Origin: Clitopilus passeckerianus
Taxonomy: Eukaryota; Basidiomycota; Agaricomycetes; Agaricales; Entolomataceae
Length of the DNA: 64,000 nucleotides
Direction of reading: 5' to 3'
Assembly: GCA_944990035.1 (NCBI GenBank)
Contig: CALYLX010000008.1
Span: 62,001 to 126,000, forward strand
The notes under the pieces were generated by a model. The model was not told the origin of the DNA. It made no database searches and saw only the letters and a program-made list of their open reading frames with translations. Position 1 is the first letter of the stretch, and each line of letters starts with the position of its first letter. A program made the translations under genes and the position numbers. Shown one piece after another: positions 46,206-56,928 of the stretch.

Positions 46206-46764
46206 AAGGCTAAAATTGGCATCTGATAGCGTTGAATATCATACATATGTGTTATAAACTACCCTCTCCTGACCTATACGTGCTTTGGTTTGTTCTAGAA
46301 GTGGTTTTGGACCTGAACGACGCCAACCTTGGTCAAGCTTATCCTTGAGATTTGGTCGGAGTTCGAATTCGATTGATGGCGATACCAAAGGCTCTGAACA
46401 ATGAGGAATTGGCGTGTGGAGGCCAGTGCGTCTGTCATTAAGCCTTTAAACTAATTCTGTATATACCAGAGAGAATATATGGCAATACTACTGTAAAATT
46501 GCAACCGTATATACTTTTATGCTATTGCAAACGTCAGTGCAGTTCACCTGACAGTCAAAGGTGTCAGCACTAGAGTATCATGCCTGGTAAGAATTATTTT
46601 GAGAGTTATAAGCCTTGTAATATAGTTTAAGCTGTTATAAAAGGTAAATCATACGGTGAATAGTATATAGTAAAACAAATGAAGTCAATACACGCTCGAC
46701 TATCGAGCCTCAGGAATCCGACGCCAAGTCATTTGAAGCTCCGATTGATGAAGAATCCCACGAC

Positions 46765-46920
46765 TGGAACGTGTACGGAATGTAAGGAACGCAAGGCCGG
46801 AACGCATACGTTCCACTCTGGAACGTGTGGAACGTGAGTGTAAAAATTGGAACGTAAGTGGAACGCAAGGCGTAACGTGAGTGAGAAATGGAACGCAAGT
46901 TGGTAACGCAACCGTTCCCA
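46765..46920. repeat. internal array of element 2
   Basis: Dense GGAACGT, GGAACGCA and GTAACG units over about 155 bp (for example TGGAACGTGTGGAACGTGAG). Confidence 0.65.
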
Positions 46921-47115
46921 ATCAAAATCCAAAGCCCACAACCTGCTGATGCAAGGCTTCTTACTCAAGGCGATCGCCATGAAAATATTACTATAAGCCC
47001 ACTTTTTACCTTTTCTCCCATCTCAAAACTCCCCAAGGCGTACATTCTGGTCATTATCTTGCCATGTCAATCCTAAAAGTAATTTCGACTCATTTGAAAG
47101 CTCAATGAGAGCTCT

Positions 47116-47360
47116 GTACATTCTGTGCTTAACTGTGTATCCTAGGGGGCTTTGCAACGCGTCTACTGCGTATTTATCAGGGATCCCGCCCCCGGACGTT
47201 CTATGTGGAGTTGCCGATCAAGGAGGTGACCTCCAGCGTCAAAAATAAGCCAAAGGCTCGCCGGGTTCGAAAACGGAAGCAAAAGGCTAGAATTACTGGC
47301 GATCTGTACATAGTCTCCACTAAATGGCATTCAAATACAGCAGAAATATATCTACAATCA
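47116..47360 (+). other. basic-rich open frame inside element 2
   Basis: An open frame after an acceptor-like CCTAG gives FATRLLRIYQGSRPRTFYVE, then SVKNKPKARRVRKRKQKARI, a strongly basic and probably nuclear or DNA-binding stretch. The 3' boundary is unclear, because the frame runs into the right array. It occupies the same place as the lysine-rich gene in element 1, but the two are not similar at sequence level. Confidence 0.35.
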
Positions 47361-47364
47361 AGTG

Positions 47365-47455
47365 TTTGGAACGCACGTGGAACGTACTTCAGGAACGTAT
47401 CAATGGAACGGGAACGTAGATCCGGAACGTGTAACGTGAGCCGGAACGTAAAAAG
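47365..47455. repeat. right array of element 2
   Basis: GGAACGCACGTGGAACGTAC and similar units, ending in GGAACGTAAAAAG. Confidence 0.65.
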
Positions 47456-47819
47456 CTGGAACCCCCTTTACATCCTATCGCGAAGCAAGTAAAGAAAAGG
47501 TGAGCGAGGTCCGTGACGCTATTCTCATTCCCTTCCCGAGAGGCAGGCATCTAGAAGATCGAAGATTGCCCCTGTACAGCACAGCTGAAGGCGAGCAGAA
47601 AAGAAGTCCCGCTAAAACCAGAGAGAACGTCAGCGTATGTAAAGAAAACGGATATTCTCGAACGTACCTGGTAAGATAGCATGTAGTGATCGGGGAGCCT
47701 TGACCGGGCTAGCTGCGCGGCTCTCCTCTTGAGGCTCCACAGTGTGACTCGTGAGGATGTGTCTTGTGAGCTGCACTAGGTCCTTTATCGTGTTCGGCTC
47801 TTCTACTTGCTTCAGGGAA

Positions 47820-48850
47820 TTTTCAGGAATATGAATCGTTGGTGGAGAAAATTTTGACGAACCTCTCGAACACGCAACCTTTTGAAAATAGGTGTTTCCT
47901 TCTCCTTTTCAGCAAGTCTGGCCTTGAGTTCTTCAAATGCTTGCAGTGCCGCTCAAGAGAGCGTCGGCATTGAGGGCTTCCTTCTTCTAAGCGTTGAGTT
48001 GAGGAAGCGGGATAGGTAGAACAGTGAGTCAAATCGGGCGAGATGATACTAGAAGATGGAGGTGAAACGAGCCGAGAGTCAGCGGCCAAAATATTGACGA
48101 GAAAGTTGGGGAGACGCACCAAGCAGGACCGCACTTTCTCCTCAGGCCGACGACGATCCATCGCGTTGGCTTCCTAAGACCGCTCGGCTCGCGCACTGCT
48201 TCAGGAGATGCCTGGGCAGATGTACCTTTGGTCAGTCAGAGAGATAACGAAGGCTTGAGAGATATATACGTACCTTGTGAAGGAAGGAGTCGTAGAACCA
48301 TAACAGCAAAGGCTTAGACAAAGATGGCTCCGCTTCAGCTGTTTTCTGGCAGTTGCGTGAGGAGTGGCGGTTCTACTACAGCTATGCTTCATTTCGTAGG
48401 AGAGTCCAATAGTTGACGAGGCTCTGGCAGTTGAAGGCGTTGTCGCAAGGACTTCTTGCAGGCTTCTTGAAGGAAAAACTGCTGCCGTTCGAGGCAAAAT
48501 GCGAGGCGAGGATCGTCAAGGTAGTTATGTTCGCCGACTATATGGGGTTTAAGCTTGAGATGGATAAAATAGATGAAATGGACGAACCCCATCCCATCCT
48601 CCTCCATATTAACGTCCATACTGGGGCATCGTTCCTACCCATGTTACCCAGGCGTAACTCTTTGTTGCGCATTGCTTTTCGCAGCAGCTGCCAGTAGCTG
48701 CAAATATTTCATCTCACTAGTAGGAGCGTCGCGTCGGCATGTTTGAACGTAGCTGGTTGGACGGGATGGTGGTCAAGATCAAAGAAGTGACCGACACTAT
48801 TCCCACGGAGCGGGATCAACATAAATCTATCCGATTCCGAGCTGGCTGTG
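47820..48850 (-). repeat. dispersed repeat R, copy R10
   Basis: Reverse-strand copy with the tag at 48735-48850. Frames such as ILAADSRLVSPPSSSIISPD match ILAADSRLLSPLSSSIISPD of R7, showing that these two copies share a recent origin. Confidence 0.65.
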
Positions 48851-48934
48851 TCTTCACCGTATATGACTTCCCAGGCCCGAATTTCTTCCGGCAGGTGGGC
48901 TTATAAACCTTTCTGCAGAACGAAATACAAGCGC

Positions 48935-49008
48935 CTTTCACCAAATGGCCCATCCGTTGTATGAGGCTCAGAAATGTGAAACCGGCGGGTGTGGGTTCGA
49001 TCCCCAGT
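48935..49008 (+). repeat. tRNA-like head next to repeat R10
   Basis: CACCAAATGGCCCATCCGTT and GTGTGGGTTCGATCCCC stand at tRNA-like spacing; the matching minus-strand unit is at 32260-32338. The flank to 49700 also matches 31850-32250 in reverse and holds no gene. Confidence 0.5.
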
Positions 49009-49915
49009 ATAAATTTGGCATTGGCCGGGTTTCTTATTTTTTGCAGACGCTTAGGAAGTGATAGACATACGTGCGACCTGGACCCATTTTTATTGAACTG
49101 AACCCCGTTTTAGATTACAAACGGACCGCCTTCAAAGTATGCCACAGGGTACCATGGCAGATGTCGAATCGAGTATCATTTCTAGGATGGGTAAAAGACG
49201 CCGTCGGGGCGTCCGCAAGTGATATCTTCCGATTAATTGCCACCCCGAGACTAGCTGGAACATGAATATCGTGGTATTGTCAAGAAAGTCTCAGCTCCCA
49301 TCTCTACACTGCGTTCCCATCTGATCTTCCACCCAGCTCTCCCATAGATTCCTCGACCGGGTACGGTATATTCGTCACCCCGCGGTCAGAAGGATTTCTC
49401 TTCCACGTCGCCCTTCTCCTTTTCTTAGATATGCGGATTAATATCACCTGAATTTGGTAGCAAATGGTCATTACCACGCAGGAATTTGTGTGAGTCGCAG
49501 AGGACCCACCTGGGGCCGATTCAGCTCGCACGTTCAAATGATGAATGACTCAGAATGAGCTCATTTCGTATCTTGGCAAGCCCACCGGGCTCTCTTCCAG
49601 TTACCATTACATCTATCAGGTTCTGATTATAATCTCCAGATCTTCAACGACGCCAAACAATTCCCAAGTCGCTTGGTGTCGACTTGCAATGGAGCTCGAG
49701 TCTGGAGAGTGCTAAAAGCTCTCATTTGTGAGGCTGAGCGGTTTAATGTTCTCAGATTTCGTCTGCTCCTTCATGCTATACCCATGATGTCGCTGTGAGA
49801 TTTAAATCATTCGGTGGACCTAACACCGATGTCTTCGGGTTTCAATGACTGGATCTTGTCTATGATTTGGACCTCCAAAGCCGTGTGAGTGCGAAGAGTC
49901 AGGTTTTGTGTAGCT

Positions 49916-49922
49916 TATAAAA
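49916..49922 (+). promoter_or_regulatory. TATA box of G3
   Basis: TAGCTTATAAAAGGGACGTC, 55-60 bp before the ATG, conserved with G1 and G2. Confidence 0.7.
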
Positions 49923-49976
49923 GGGACGTCGCTTTCCACCGTACCACAACCTGTTAAGCCACACTTACGAGCTATC

Positions 49977-51230
49977 ATGGTCGAAATTCCGAGTGAGGTC
50001 CTCGAGTCTGTTATGGCTCTCGTCCCGGGAAACAGGAAGGACGCTAGAATCACCCTTGGTTCATGTCGACTCGTCTCAAAACGATTCCTCGCTGCCGCCA
50101 ATAATTTCTATCCTCGATACGTAACGCTCATCCTGTACTGGGATATGGACACGACAGCTGATTCAAACTCCCACCTTGGGCGCCTCAACGAGTTGCTTGC
50201 TTCTCCGTTTTCGACCATTGGACACCTCCTGCAATCCGTCATGTTGAAACAATATTCCTGGAATGGGGCTGGGCGCGACAATGTAGAGAGCTTGCTCTTC
50301 TACATCGATGGACTACCCAATGTGAAGAAATTAGCCGTTGGCGGCATATCCTGGACCGATACCTCCACTAAACTCTGGTCGCCTCGCATACGAAATTTGA
50401 AGACGACAGTCACCTCGTTGAAGTGGGCAAATATGTTCAGCTCTGCCGCCGGAATGATAGACGCAACAGCAGCAGTGGCGTCGTCTAAGCTTGACCGGTT
50501 TGAGATCGACGGGGTGGATCTGTCAGACAGATATACCATTCCCGTAACGGGCGGTGAACATGGTAGCCAGATATTATCACAGGCAACCTACTTCAGGTTC
50601 CACGATGCGACAAGTCACGTCATTCCAGCCATCTTCGAGTCGGTCATCTGCATGGGAGGGAGGTTCAAAGATGTTGATCTCTGGTTCGAGGACTGCGAAA
50701 TGTACGAAGAAGATTGGAGGAGTCTCGAGAGGCTACTGAAGCAGTGCCGTTCTCGTCTTGAACGTCTCACAATTAATTTTACTGAAGAAAGACGTGCGTA
50801 TGCCCAATTCCCACTTACCGTTACAAGTCTTGATTCTGATTCTATCATTTCATTTGCATTAGCCCTGCCGCTTCCAGCCTCCTTCTTGGCAAACCGTTCC
50901 ATTCCCACTTTCACGCTGGTATTGAGTTTGTTTAACGAGTTGGCACTGTGGTCCGAGGTAGTCAGCGTGATCTCGTCTGTCGGCTCCCTCGCTCTCGAGG
51001 AGATCTATATCGATATAACCATGTGGTCCGAAGAAGGGCAGGTCAAGGTGGTGGGCTTCGATCCCTTCGAGAAATTGCTCGTTGAGAAGTTTGGGGTATC
51101 GAATCTTCCAAATACTTTTCTCGTTATCAGGTCCTCAGAGGAGTACGAGAATTTGACCGTGCAAATGGGGGAGCAGATGCCTGAGATGTTGCGAAGGGAC
51201 AAACTAGAGATTAAGATACTGATTGATTGA
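49977..51230 (+). CDS. F-box-like protein, paralogue G3
   Basis: The frame is open throughout, but comparison with G1 and G2 indicates a 69-nt intron at 50794-50862 (GTGCGT...TTAG); spliced, the product has 394 residues, unspliced 417. The F-box-like start is MVEIPSEVLESVMALV...LGSCRLVSKRFLAA. Shared blocks include WANMFSSAAGMIDATAAVAS, GGRFKDVDLWFEDCEMYEED and SRLERLTINFTEE, and the C-terminus RRDKLEIKILID. Together with upstream DNA, its tRNA-like unit and repeat R10, it forms the inverted counterpart of the G1 block. A probable substrate adaptor of an SCF ubiquitin ligase. Confidence 0.7.
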   Translation: MVEIPSEVLESVMALVPGNRKDARITLGSCRLVSKRFLAAANNFYPRYVTLILYWDMDTTADSNSHLGRLNELLASPFSTIGHLLQSVMLKQYSWNGAGRDNVESLLFYIDGLPNVKKLAVGGISWTDTSTKLWSPRIRNLKTTVTSLKWANMFSSAAGMIDATAAVASSKLDRFEIDGVDLSDRYTIPVTGGEHGSQILSQATYFRFHDATSHVIPAIFESVICMGGRFKDVDLWFEDCEMYEEDWRSLERLLKQCRSRLERLTINFTEERRAYAQFPLTVTSLDSDSIISFALALPLPASFLANRSIPTFTLVLSLFNELALWSEVVSVISSVGSLALEEIYIDITMWSEEGQVKVVGFDPFEKLLVEKFGVSNLPNTFLVIRSSEEYENLTVQMGEQMPEMLRRDKLEIKILID

Positions 51231-51309
51231 TACTTGGTTGCGTAGAGGTTCCTGTAAATTCGAAACATGTACTCCGACATAATGAATAGCGATACGTAGC
51301 TTGGAAAGA

Positions 51310-52336
51310 CCTAGCGAATAAATCCTTAGTAATTCTAAAACGAGACCGCCAAGAGCATCCCACGTTGAGAACTTTTTAGAAGGAATGGGCACCATACTAC
51401 CAGAACTCGCCGCCTCCACCTCCATCGTGTCGTTGGGCAAACTCGCGACAGAGCATGACATCAATATTTTAATGCCCTCTGCCTGCTCCCCCAAAGCTGT
51501 GCCTGCGCCCAGGCCGCTGAACGTTTGAGCGTGAGGGTTGAGGCGACGGTGATGAGGTGAGGTGGCCAAAGCACCTAGATCCAATGAGTCAACCATAGAA
51601 ACGAAGGCTCGGGGCGTGGGGAGCTCCGTCATTCACCCTACAGCATCTGGCATTGCTAGGATCGGAAATTAGGACGAGAACAATCTGAATAATATAAGCA
51701 TACACCCGACCTCAATTACTTCGATCAAGTCCGTCCACCCACGTGATGTGAACTACTTCCTCTATACGGTAGCTACTGTGGGGCATCGGCCCGCCCCAAC
51801 ATCCTCAGATGATGTTGGCCAACCCCCCACCGTAACCACCATGGATGGCAACGTCAATTCGCAGCCTGTATACTTGAGACAAGCCATGGCCGGGTGTTCG
51901 CTATACACTCGCTTCAAATCTGGATAGTACTACTCAGTCTACTGGCCAGTTCCGCGGACGTCACATATCATGATATCCACGGTCATATATTGGTGAGTCG
52001 GTGAACTCTCGCATACCGATGCATACTAAGCTCTTGGCAGGAGGTACACTATCTTGCATATGCATGGGATATATGTAGTAATCTGCAGTTTCGAGAGCAT
52101 GGGTAGGTCGACCTTGAGTCGATGTGGACTTGACGCTGCTTAAATGGTATGTACATCCTTTTGGATTACCTTCATACACCTTGCTTACACTTTAGTTTGG
52201 AACGATAGTAGTACATATACTTGACATCCACTATGTTTCCGATCAAATAGGCTGACGCCAATCATCCTCATCTCAATACGCACTGGCAACCATTGTATCT
52301 TCGCTGGCATTCCGTTGAAACCTTGGAACACCGGCA
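51310..52336. other. intergenic, no gene recognised
   Basis: A minus-strand frame at 51204-51632 overlaps the end of G3 and lacks support. Nothing else stands out. Confidence 0.4.
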
Positions 52337-52712
52337 GTGGGGCACACCCGTGCAACCCGACGCACCTTCCTCACGTACTCCTTTATCTTAAGCTCGCCCG
52401 GCATCATTCACGGGAACACAATCCTGTCAATCGCAAGTGCTGATGACATCGATTCCGAAGAGGAGTATGTCATCCCCCTCCAGATCCACAACCCCGCCGC
52501 TGACATTCCCAAGGCTACCCAACGACTCTGGCGACTCAATATTAATGACAACGATGTTGAGAGCGATGGCTTTGGTGGTGATGTAGGCAGGTGAGTGGGT
52601 GGGAGGGAGCCACGAAGAATGGCATGATTTCAGTGATGAATTGCTGAACCTCGAGATGAAAACCGACGGTGAAGGGTGGTACATGGATCTGAAGTGTACA
52701 TTTCTGCTGTAG
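52337..52712 (+). CDS. small acidic hypothetical protein
   Basis: Two exons (52337-52590, 52634-52712) with a 43-nt intron and matching phases give 110 residues. The core reads ASADDIDSEEEYVIPLQIHN, then ATQRLWRLNINDNDVESDGF, and the end is EMKTDGEGWYMDLKCTFLL. Acidic composition is clear; no domain was recognised. The start is uncertain and the gene could have earlier exons. It may be an isolated gene or the 3' end of one. Confidence 0.4.
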
Positions 52713-53742
52713 CTTTTCTTACGGGTCTATGATACCCCAAATGTATTAACATGTACATCATCAAAATTCTCAGAATTATCAATGAACATATCTAGGGGTT
52801 CAAAGTCGCGAGCAATAGCGAGCGCTGGCGCACACCAACCAGGTGCTTTGATCAAAATTGGTGCACAGTATACTCGATAGGTGTTATTTTGCGCCGAAAC
52901 CAACCTCTGGCTAATATATTAATGAACTATATTTGGTGTTTCTGAGATACTCAGCATAATACTCTACCAGGCACCTGAAAACCCCTGTCACGACAAAAAG
53001 ACTAATAGATGCATCATCATTTAAGTGCGAGATCGACGACGGCGTAGCCGCAAGTCTTGTAAGAAATAATATAAAACGAACCTACTTCTCCAACTCCAAC
53101 TCCGGAACCACCTACTCTGCCCACTGGTCGCACACCATCCGTTTCCCTCTCCTCCTCTGCGAACTTTACTGCCCACAGCTTCTCCGCATGATCCCCTGGA
53201 CAAGCAGAAAGGATGCCTTGCCAGAACGAGAGAGAACGTCAATATACGTAAAGAAGAAGTAAGAGTGGCGTAAGTACCCGGAAAGGACGGCAACATGGAT
53301 AAGTGCTCATCTACCACGGACGACGGAACCCACTCGCAAATACAGTACACGCACACCCGAGATCATTTTTCATTATCGTCATGATAACGTACAATGGTGA
53401 ATTGACACAATTTTTCAAACAGAGGAGGGGTGGCAGACGACCGTGACTGACGAGCGACAAGCCTTAGAGCAGACGCAGACTGATGATTTCCCCCACCTCT
53501 CCTGTCCCACTGGTATCTCTTTCCGACTTCACCGCCTCTTCCTCCCCCACCCTAGTCTCGTTATATGCTCCACTACCCGATCGCCAGTGCCCCAGATTCA
53601 TCCACTTGGTCCATTCCCAGAAGGTCCACCAAGCATCAAAGATCTCTTGCAGTCGCATACACTGGAGGGGGCAGGATGTCATTACATAGTGTTGACGCAT
53701 TTTGGTATCAGGACCAGTGCAACCCCATCCGATGTCTGCGCC
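52713..53742. other. intergenic, no gene recognised
   Basis: Plus-strand frames at 53443-53952 overlap the antisense of the MAPKK end and are shadows. A short stretch at 53190-53280 resembles 47560-47680 (both GAGAGAACGTCA followed by TACGTAAAGA-like sequence). Confidence 0.4.
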
Positions 53743-55558
53743 TCAAATCGTACTCGCCCACTCCTTAAGATCAAACGTCGACTCAGCAGCCTCCCTCATC
53801 CACTCATAATCCTACCAAAAAAAACTCCATCAGCATTCGTCTCCCAGACTACACATCCTCAATCTCACTCACCAGAAGAACCCCAGGCGTCGCCCTCTCC
53901 TCCGGCTCCTTCTTCAAACACATCGCTACAAACTCCTCCTCCACATCCCTAAACTTCCTCCCAGCCTCTCTCGCACTCGCACTCCCGCTTCCAGCCTGGT
54001 TCAAAGTCGGCGCAGGCTCCCGCACAATATGATGCATCAACTCAATAATACTCATCGTCCCCAACCCCCCATGCAAACTAACCCCCTTCGACCTTCTCCT
54101 CGACCTCCGATGCGACGCCCGGCGCGCAGTCTTATCCGACGCTGCGGATTTAGCTGTCGCCGTCGCTGTTGAAGTTGATGATGTAGCTGAAGTTGCGGAC
54201 GTGGCGGACCCTCCAGACATAGGTGGGCTAAGCATAGAGCCGACGGTTAATCGGGACGTATCTTGTTGCATCGTAGTTTTGTGGCCCCCAAAGTTAGGAA
54301 GGTTAGGAGGGGGATAGTCTTCCAAGTCAGAGAAGTTATCGTCGTCGTCATCTGATTCCTCGTCACTAGCGAAGGGGAATTGGCCCCGGGCAAGTTCGAT
54401 TAGGGTGATACCGAGGGACCAGACGTCGGATTTGACAGAGTATTCGGCGCCTTGGATACGTTCGGGCTGGGGAATTGGGAGGTTTAGTTGAGGGAGGGAA
54501 GAGGATGTTGTGGGTGACTTACGCTCATGTATACTGATGTTCCGACGAATGTGTTGGCGATTGAGTTGATCAGCTCGCCAGAGACGCCGAAGTCACAGAG
54601 CTTGATCTGGCCCTCTGAATTGCATAGAATGTTCGAGGGTTTGATATCTGGTGAAAGATGAATTAAAATGGTTATCATTTCGTGATGAAAGACGTAACTG
54701 ACCTCTGTGAATGATACGATGCACGTCATACAGATACATCAAGCCATTAAGCACGCTGTACGCCAGAACAGCAACGACCTCGATATCGATAGGCCCGATG
54801 TTCTTGTATATGCCGTCAAAGCTCCCCTTATCCATGAATTCCATGCAGATGCAGATATTGGGATCGGCGAGGAAGGCGCCATAGGACGAGATGATGTATG
54901 GCGATTTGCAGTCCGCCATAATCTGCAGCTCACGCAGAATCTGCTTTCGGATCTGCGGTTTGGCGTCTATGAGGACGATCTGGGGGCTCAGCATTAGCTC
55001 CCAATAACACAGGTCCAAGCAGAGAAAAACCCTCACCTTTTTCGCCATAATCACCCCCGTCGGCACATGCTCAACCTTAACCACACTCCCCCCATTCCCC
55101 TGTCCCAACTCCGCCAACTGTCTCAAATCCCCATTCTTCAACTCCCCAATCTCCACACCCTTCATCTGCTTATCACTGCTCTCCTTCCGATTCAAGTCCA
55201 TCTTCGCCAGCTGCGTCGTAATACTTGCTTGGATTGCGCTTCGTCGGTTTGAGGAGGAGGAGGAGGCGGTGTTGAGTCCTGCGGCGGAGTCAATGGGGGA
55301 CATGAACATCGGGATGGGAGGACCGACGCCTTCGGTGCCGAGGGGTGGTGGGCGACGACGGGGCCCAGCGGGACCTAGAGGTGCAGCGATGGGTGCGAGG
55401 CGGGTAGGCGCTGGGCCGAGTGGTTGGCCTTGGTTTATGGTTGGGAGTTGGAGTGGTCCTGCTCCGAACTCTGCACCTGGAGCGGCACCATCAGAAGGGC
55501 CAAGACCAACTTCAGGGAGTTGAAGTTCTTTGAAGTTTCGTTTCGTTCGTAGAGACAT
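53743..55558 (-). CDS. MAP kinase kinase of the Ste7/Fuz7 (MEK) type
   Basis: Five exons (55558-55037, 54979-54703, 54647-54523, 54466-53873, 53811-53743) keep phase and give 528 residues. The start [14 protein letters not shown] is the usual opening of basidiomycete MEKs. Kinase landmarks are [19 protein letters not shown] (glycine loop, about 151), MAKK (ATP lysine), [10 protein letters not shown] (helix C), CMEFMDKGS (hinge), IIHRDIKPSN (catalytic loop, split by an intron), [13 protein letters not shown] (DFG), [17 protein letters not shown] (activation loop with the phosphorylatable Ser and Thr) and [10 protein letters not shown] low-complexity insert rich in Ser/Thr/Ala and Arg ([24 protein letters not shown]) lies before the last helices. 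It would relay signals from a MEKK to a Kss1/Fus3-type MAPK, in mating, filamentation or development. Confidence 0.9.
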
Positions 55559-56928
55559 AAGGAGGCTGAAAGGCGGGTACAGGTCAGTAAAACCCTCCAC
55601 ACTACGCAGAGGAAATGTTACCTGAGAAATGTGGCGACGTGAAGCGTGAAGAGAGAAACACCAGGTTTAGAGGCACCGCTTTAAGAAAGGTAGAGATCTT
55701 TGCTGGTATAGCACCCGAACACTTCGGTTTATGAAACCTGATGGTCTTTGCTCCTCCCGCGAAGACGAAACGATTGTATTAGGAAGCTGAGACGCGGTCG
55801 ACTGGTCGCTGGTGACGATCGGATGGGTAGTTTTGGCGATGATGGTATCTGTTCAGCAAGTTAGCAATCGTTAGCTGTAGTTGGCGCCTAGACTTACTTA
55901 CAGCCGTCTGGTATAGCCTCGAATGTCCCAATCTTCGAGTACCGGTTCGTGACGGTACCGGCTGTGAAAGTGAGTGGTCGTGAGGGTTAGAGACGAAATT
56001 AGCCGAGAGGATACACAACAAAAGGAAAACAAAGATCAGCCGAATGGGGTTTTCTGAACCTTGATCGTCTCATGATTGTTGTCGTCATCTTATTTTCGAC
56101 GTGATCGTATGTTTACACTGCTCGACCATTGGAAGTAGATTTGGCTCCATCATTCCGTGCTCACAGAAAGAAAACCTTCGAGGAGAGCTGATAGAGCTCC
56201 GGGACGCTGATGGGAAAAGACGACACGTATCCGGCTGTGAGTTTCTGAATGAGGGTACGTAGGGAAGGAAACGATCAACATCGACTCTCTATTCGTACTC
56301 AGGAGATACCTGAATATCAAAAGGACACAAGCCAGACAGGCTCGAAGAGCAGGTGAGCGCCTCTTTACCCAGATGATGTCCGTGACCGGCGGCTCAAAAG
56401 CATCCATGGACGAGCGTGAATTCAATTCCCTCCCAAGAAAGTTCTTCTCGGGAAACGCCGTTGAAGCAATGTTCCATGATAGTCTCTTCCTAACGTTTCC
56501 ACATATCTTAAATGTGCAGTCTGCAAAAATAATCTTCGACTAAGGTACCCATGTGCATGTGTGCGGTTCGAACCCACAGTCTAAGAGTTTCACCTCTGTT
56601 TCCACGTAGATTCGTCGTAGATAATCTCCCAACTGCACTATATTTGCAACGAAAGAAACATGGTTCAAGTCTAAGAATCGGCAATCAAAAAGGGCGTAAT
56701 GCATCGTTTTATGACACGTCTTTTTAAAGCCAACTATGAGTTGGACCACATTGAGCTTTATGGATGGCGCGTAGAAAAGATCAACCCAGGCTCCGACAAT
56801 CACGCCACACGAGCGTCTTTATATTGAACCCAATATTAGGGCGCAAATGGCACGTAAATATTTAGCCACTCACCCCTAGACTTTCGCGCCGCCATCCCAT
56901 TTGTGTCAACGCTGGGCAAAACTGGACT
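55559..56928. other. upstream of the MAPKK; no further gene recognised
   Basis: The first few hundred bases probably hold the MAPKK leader and possibly leader introns. A tRNA-like B box (minus, GGGTTCGAACCGC) lies at about 56560-56575. Confidence 0.4.

Larger units (their letters stand above)
46114..47455. mobile_element. composite element with GGAACGT repeat arrays (element 2)
   Basis: The ends are inverted repeats: the left starts CTTTTTACGTTCCCGCT, the right, on the other strand, CTTTTTACGTTCCGGCT (16 of 17). Arrays of GGAACG/CGTTCC units fill about 85-100 bp at each end and a third array lies inside at 46765-46920. A lysine/arginine-rich frame sits between the internal and right arrays. 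Layout and order are the same as in element 1, but the repeated word is different. No target duplication was found. No transposase was recognised. Confidence 0.6.

Noticed and set aside
47823..48161. Minus-strand protein frame similar to 33134-33406
   Set aside because: The similarity reflects the inverted duplication of repeat R; frames differ in the other R copies, so it is not treated as a gene.
51204..51632. 142-residue minus-strand frame downstream of G3
   Set aside because: It overlaps the end of G3, and no conserved feature was seen.
53443..53952. 169-residue plus-strand open frame
   Set aside because: It overlaps the antisense of the last MAPKK exons; the minus strand carries the conserved kinase.
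55067..55523. Plus-strand frames rich in glycine and arginine or leucine
   Set aside because: They are shadows of the proline-rich N-terminal part of the MAPKK on the minus strand.
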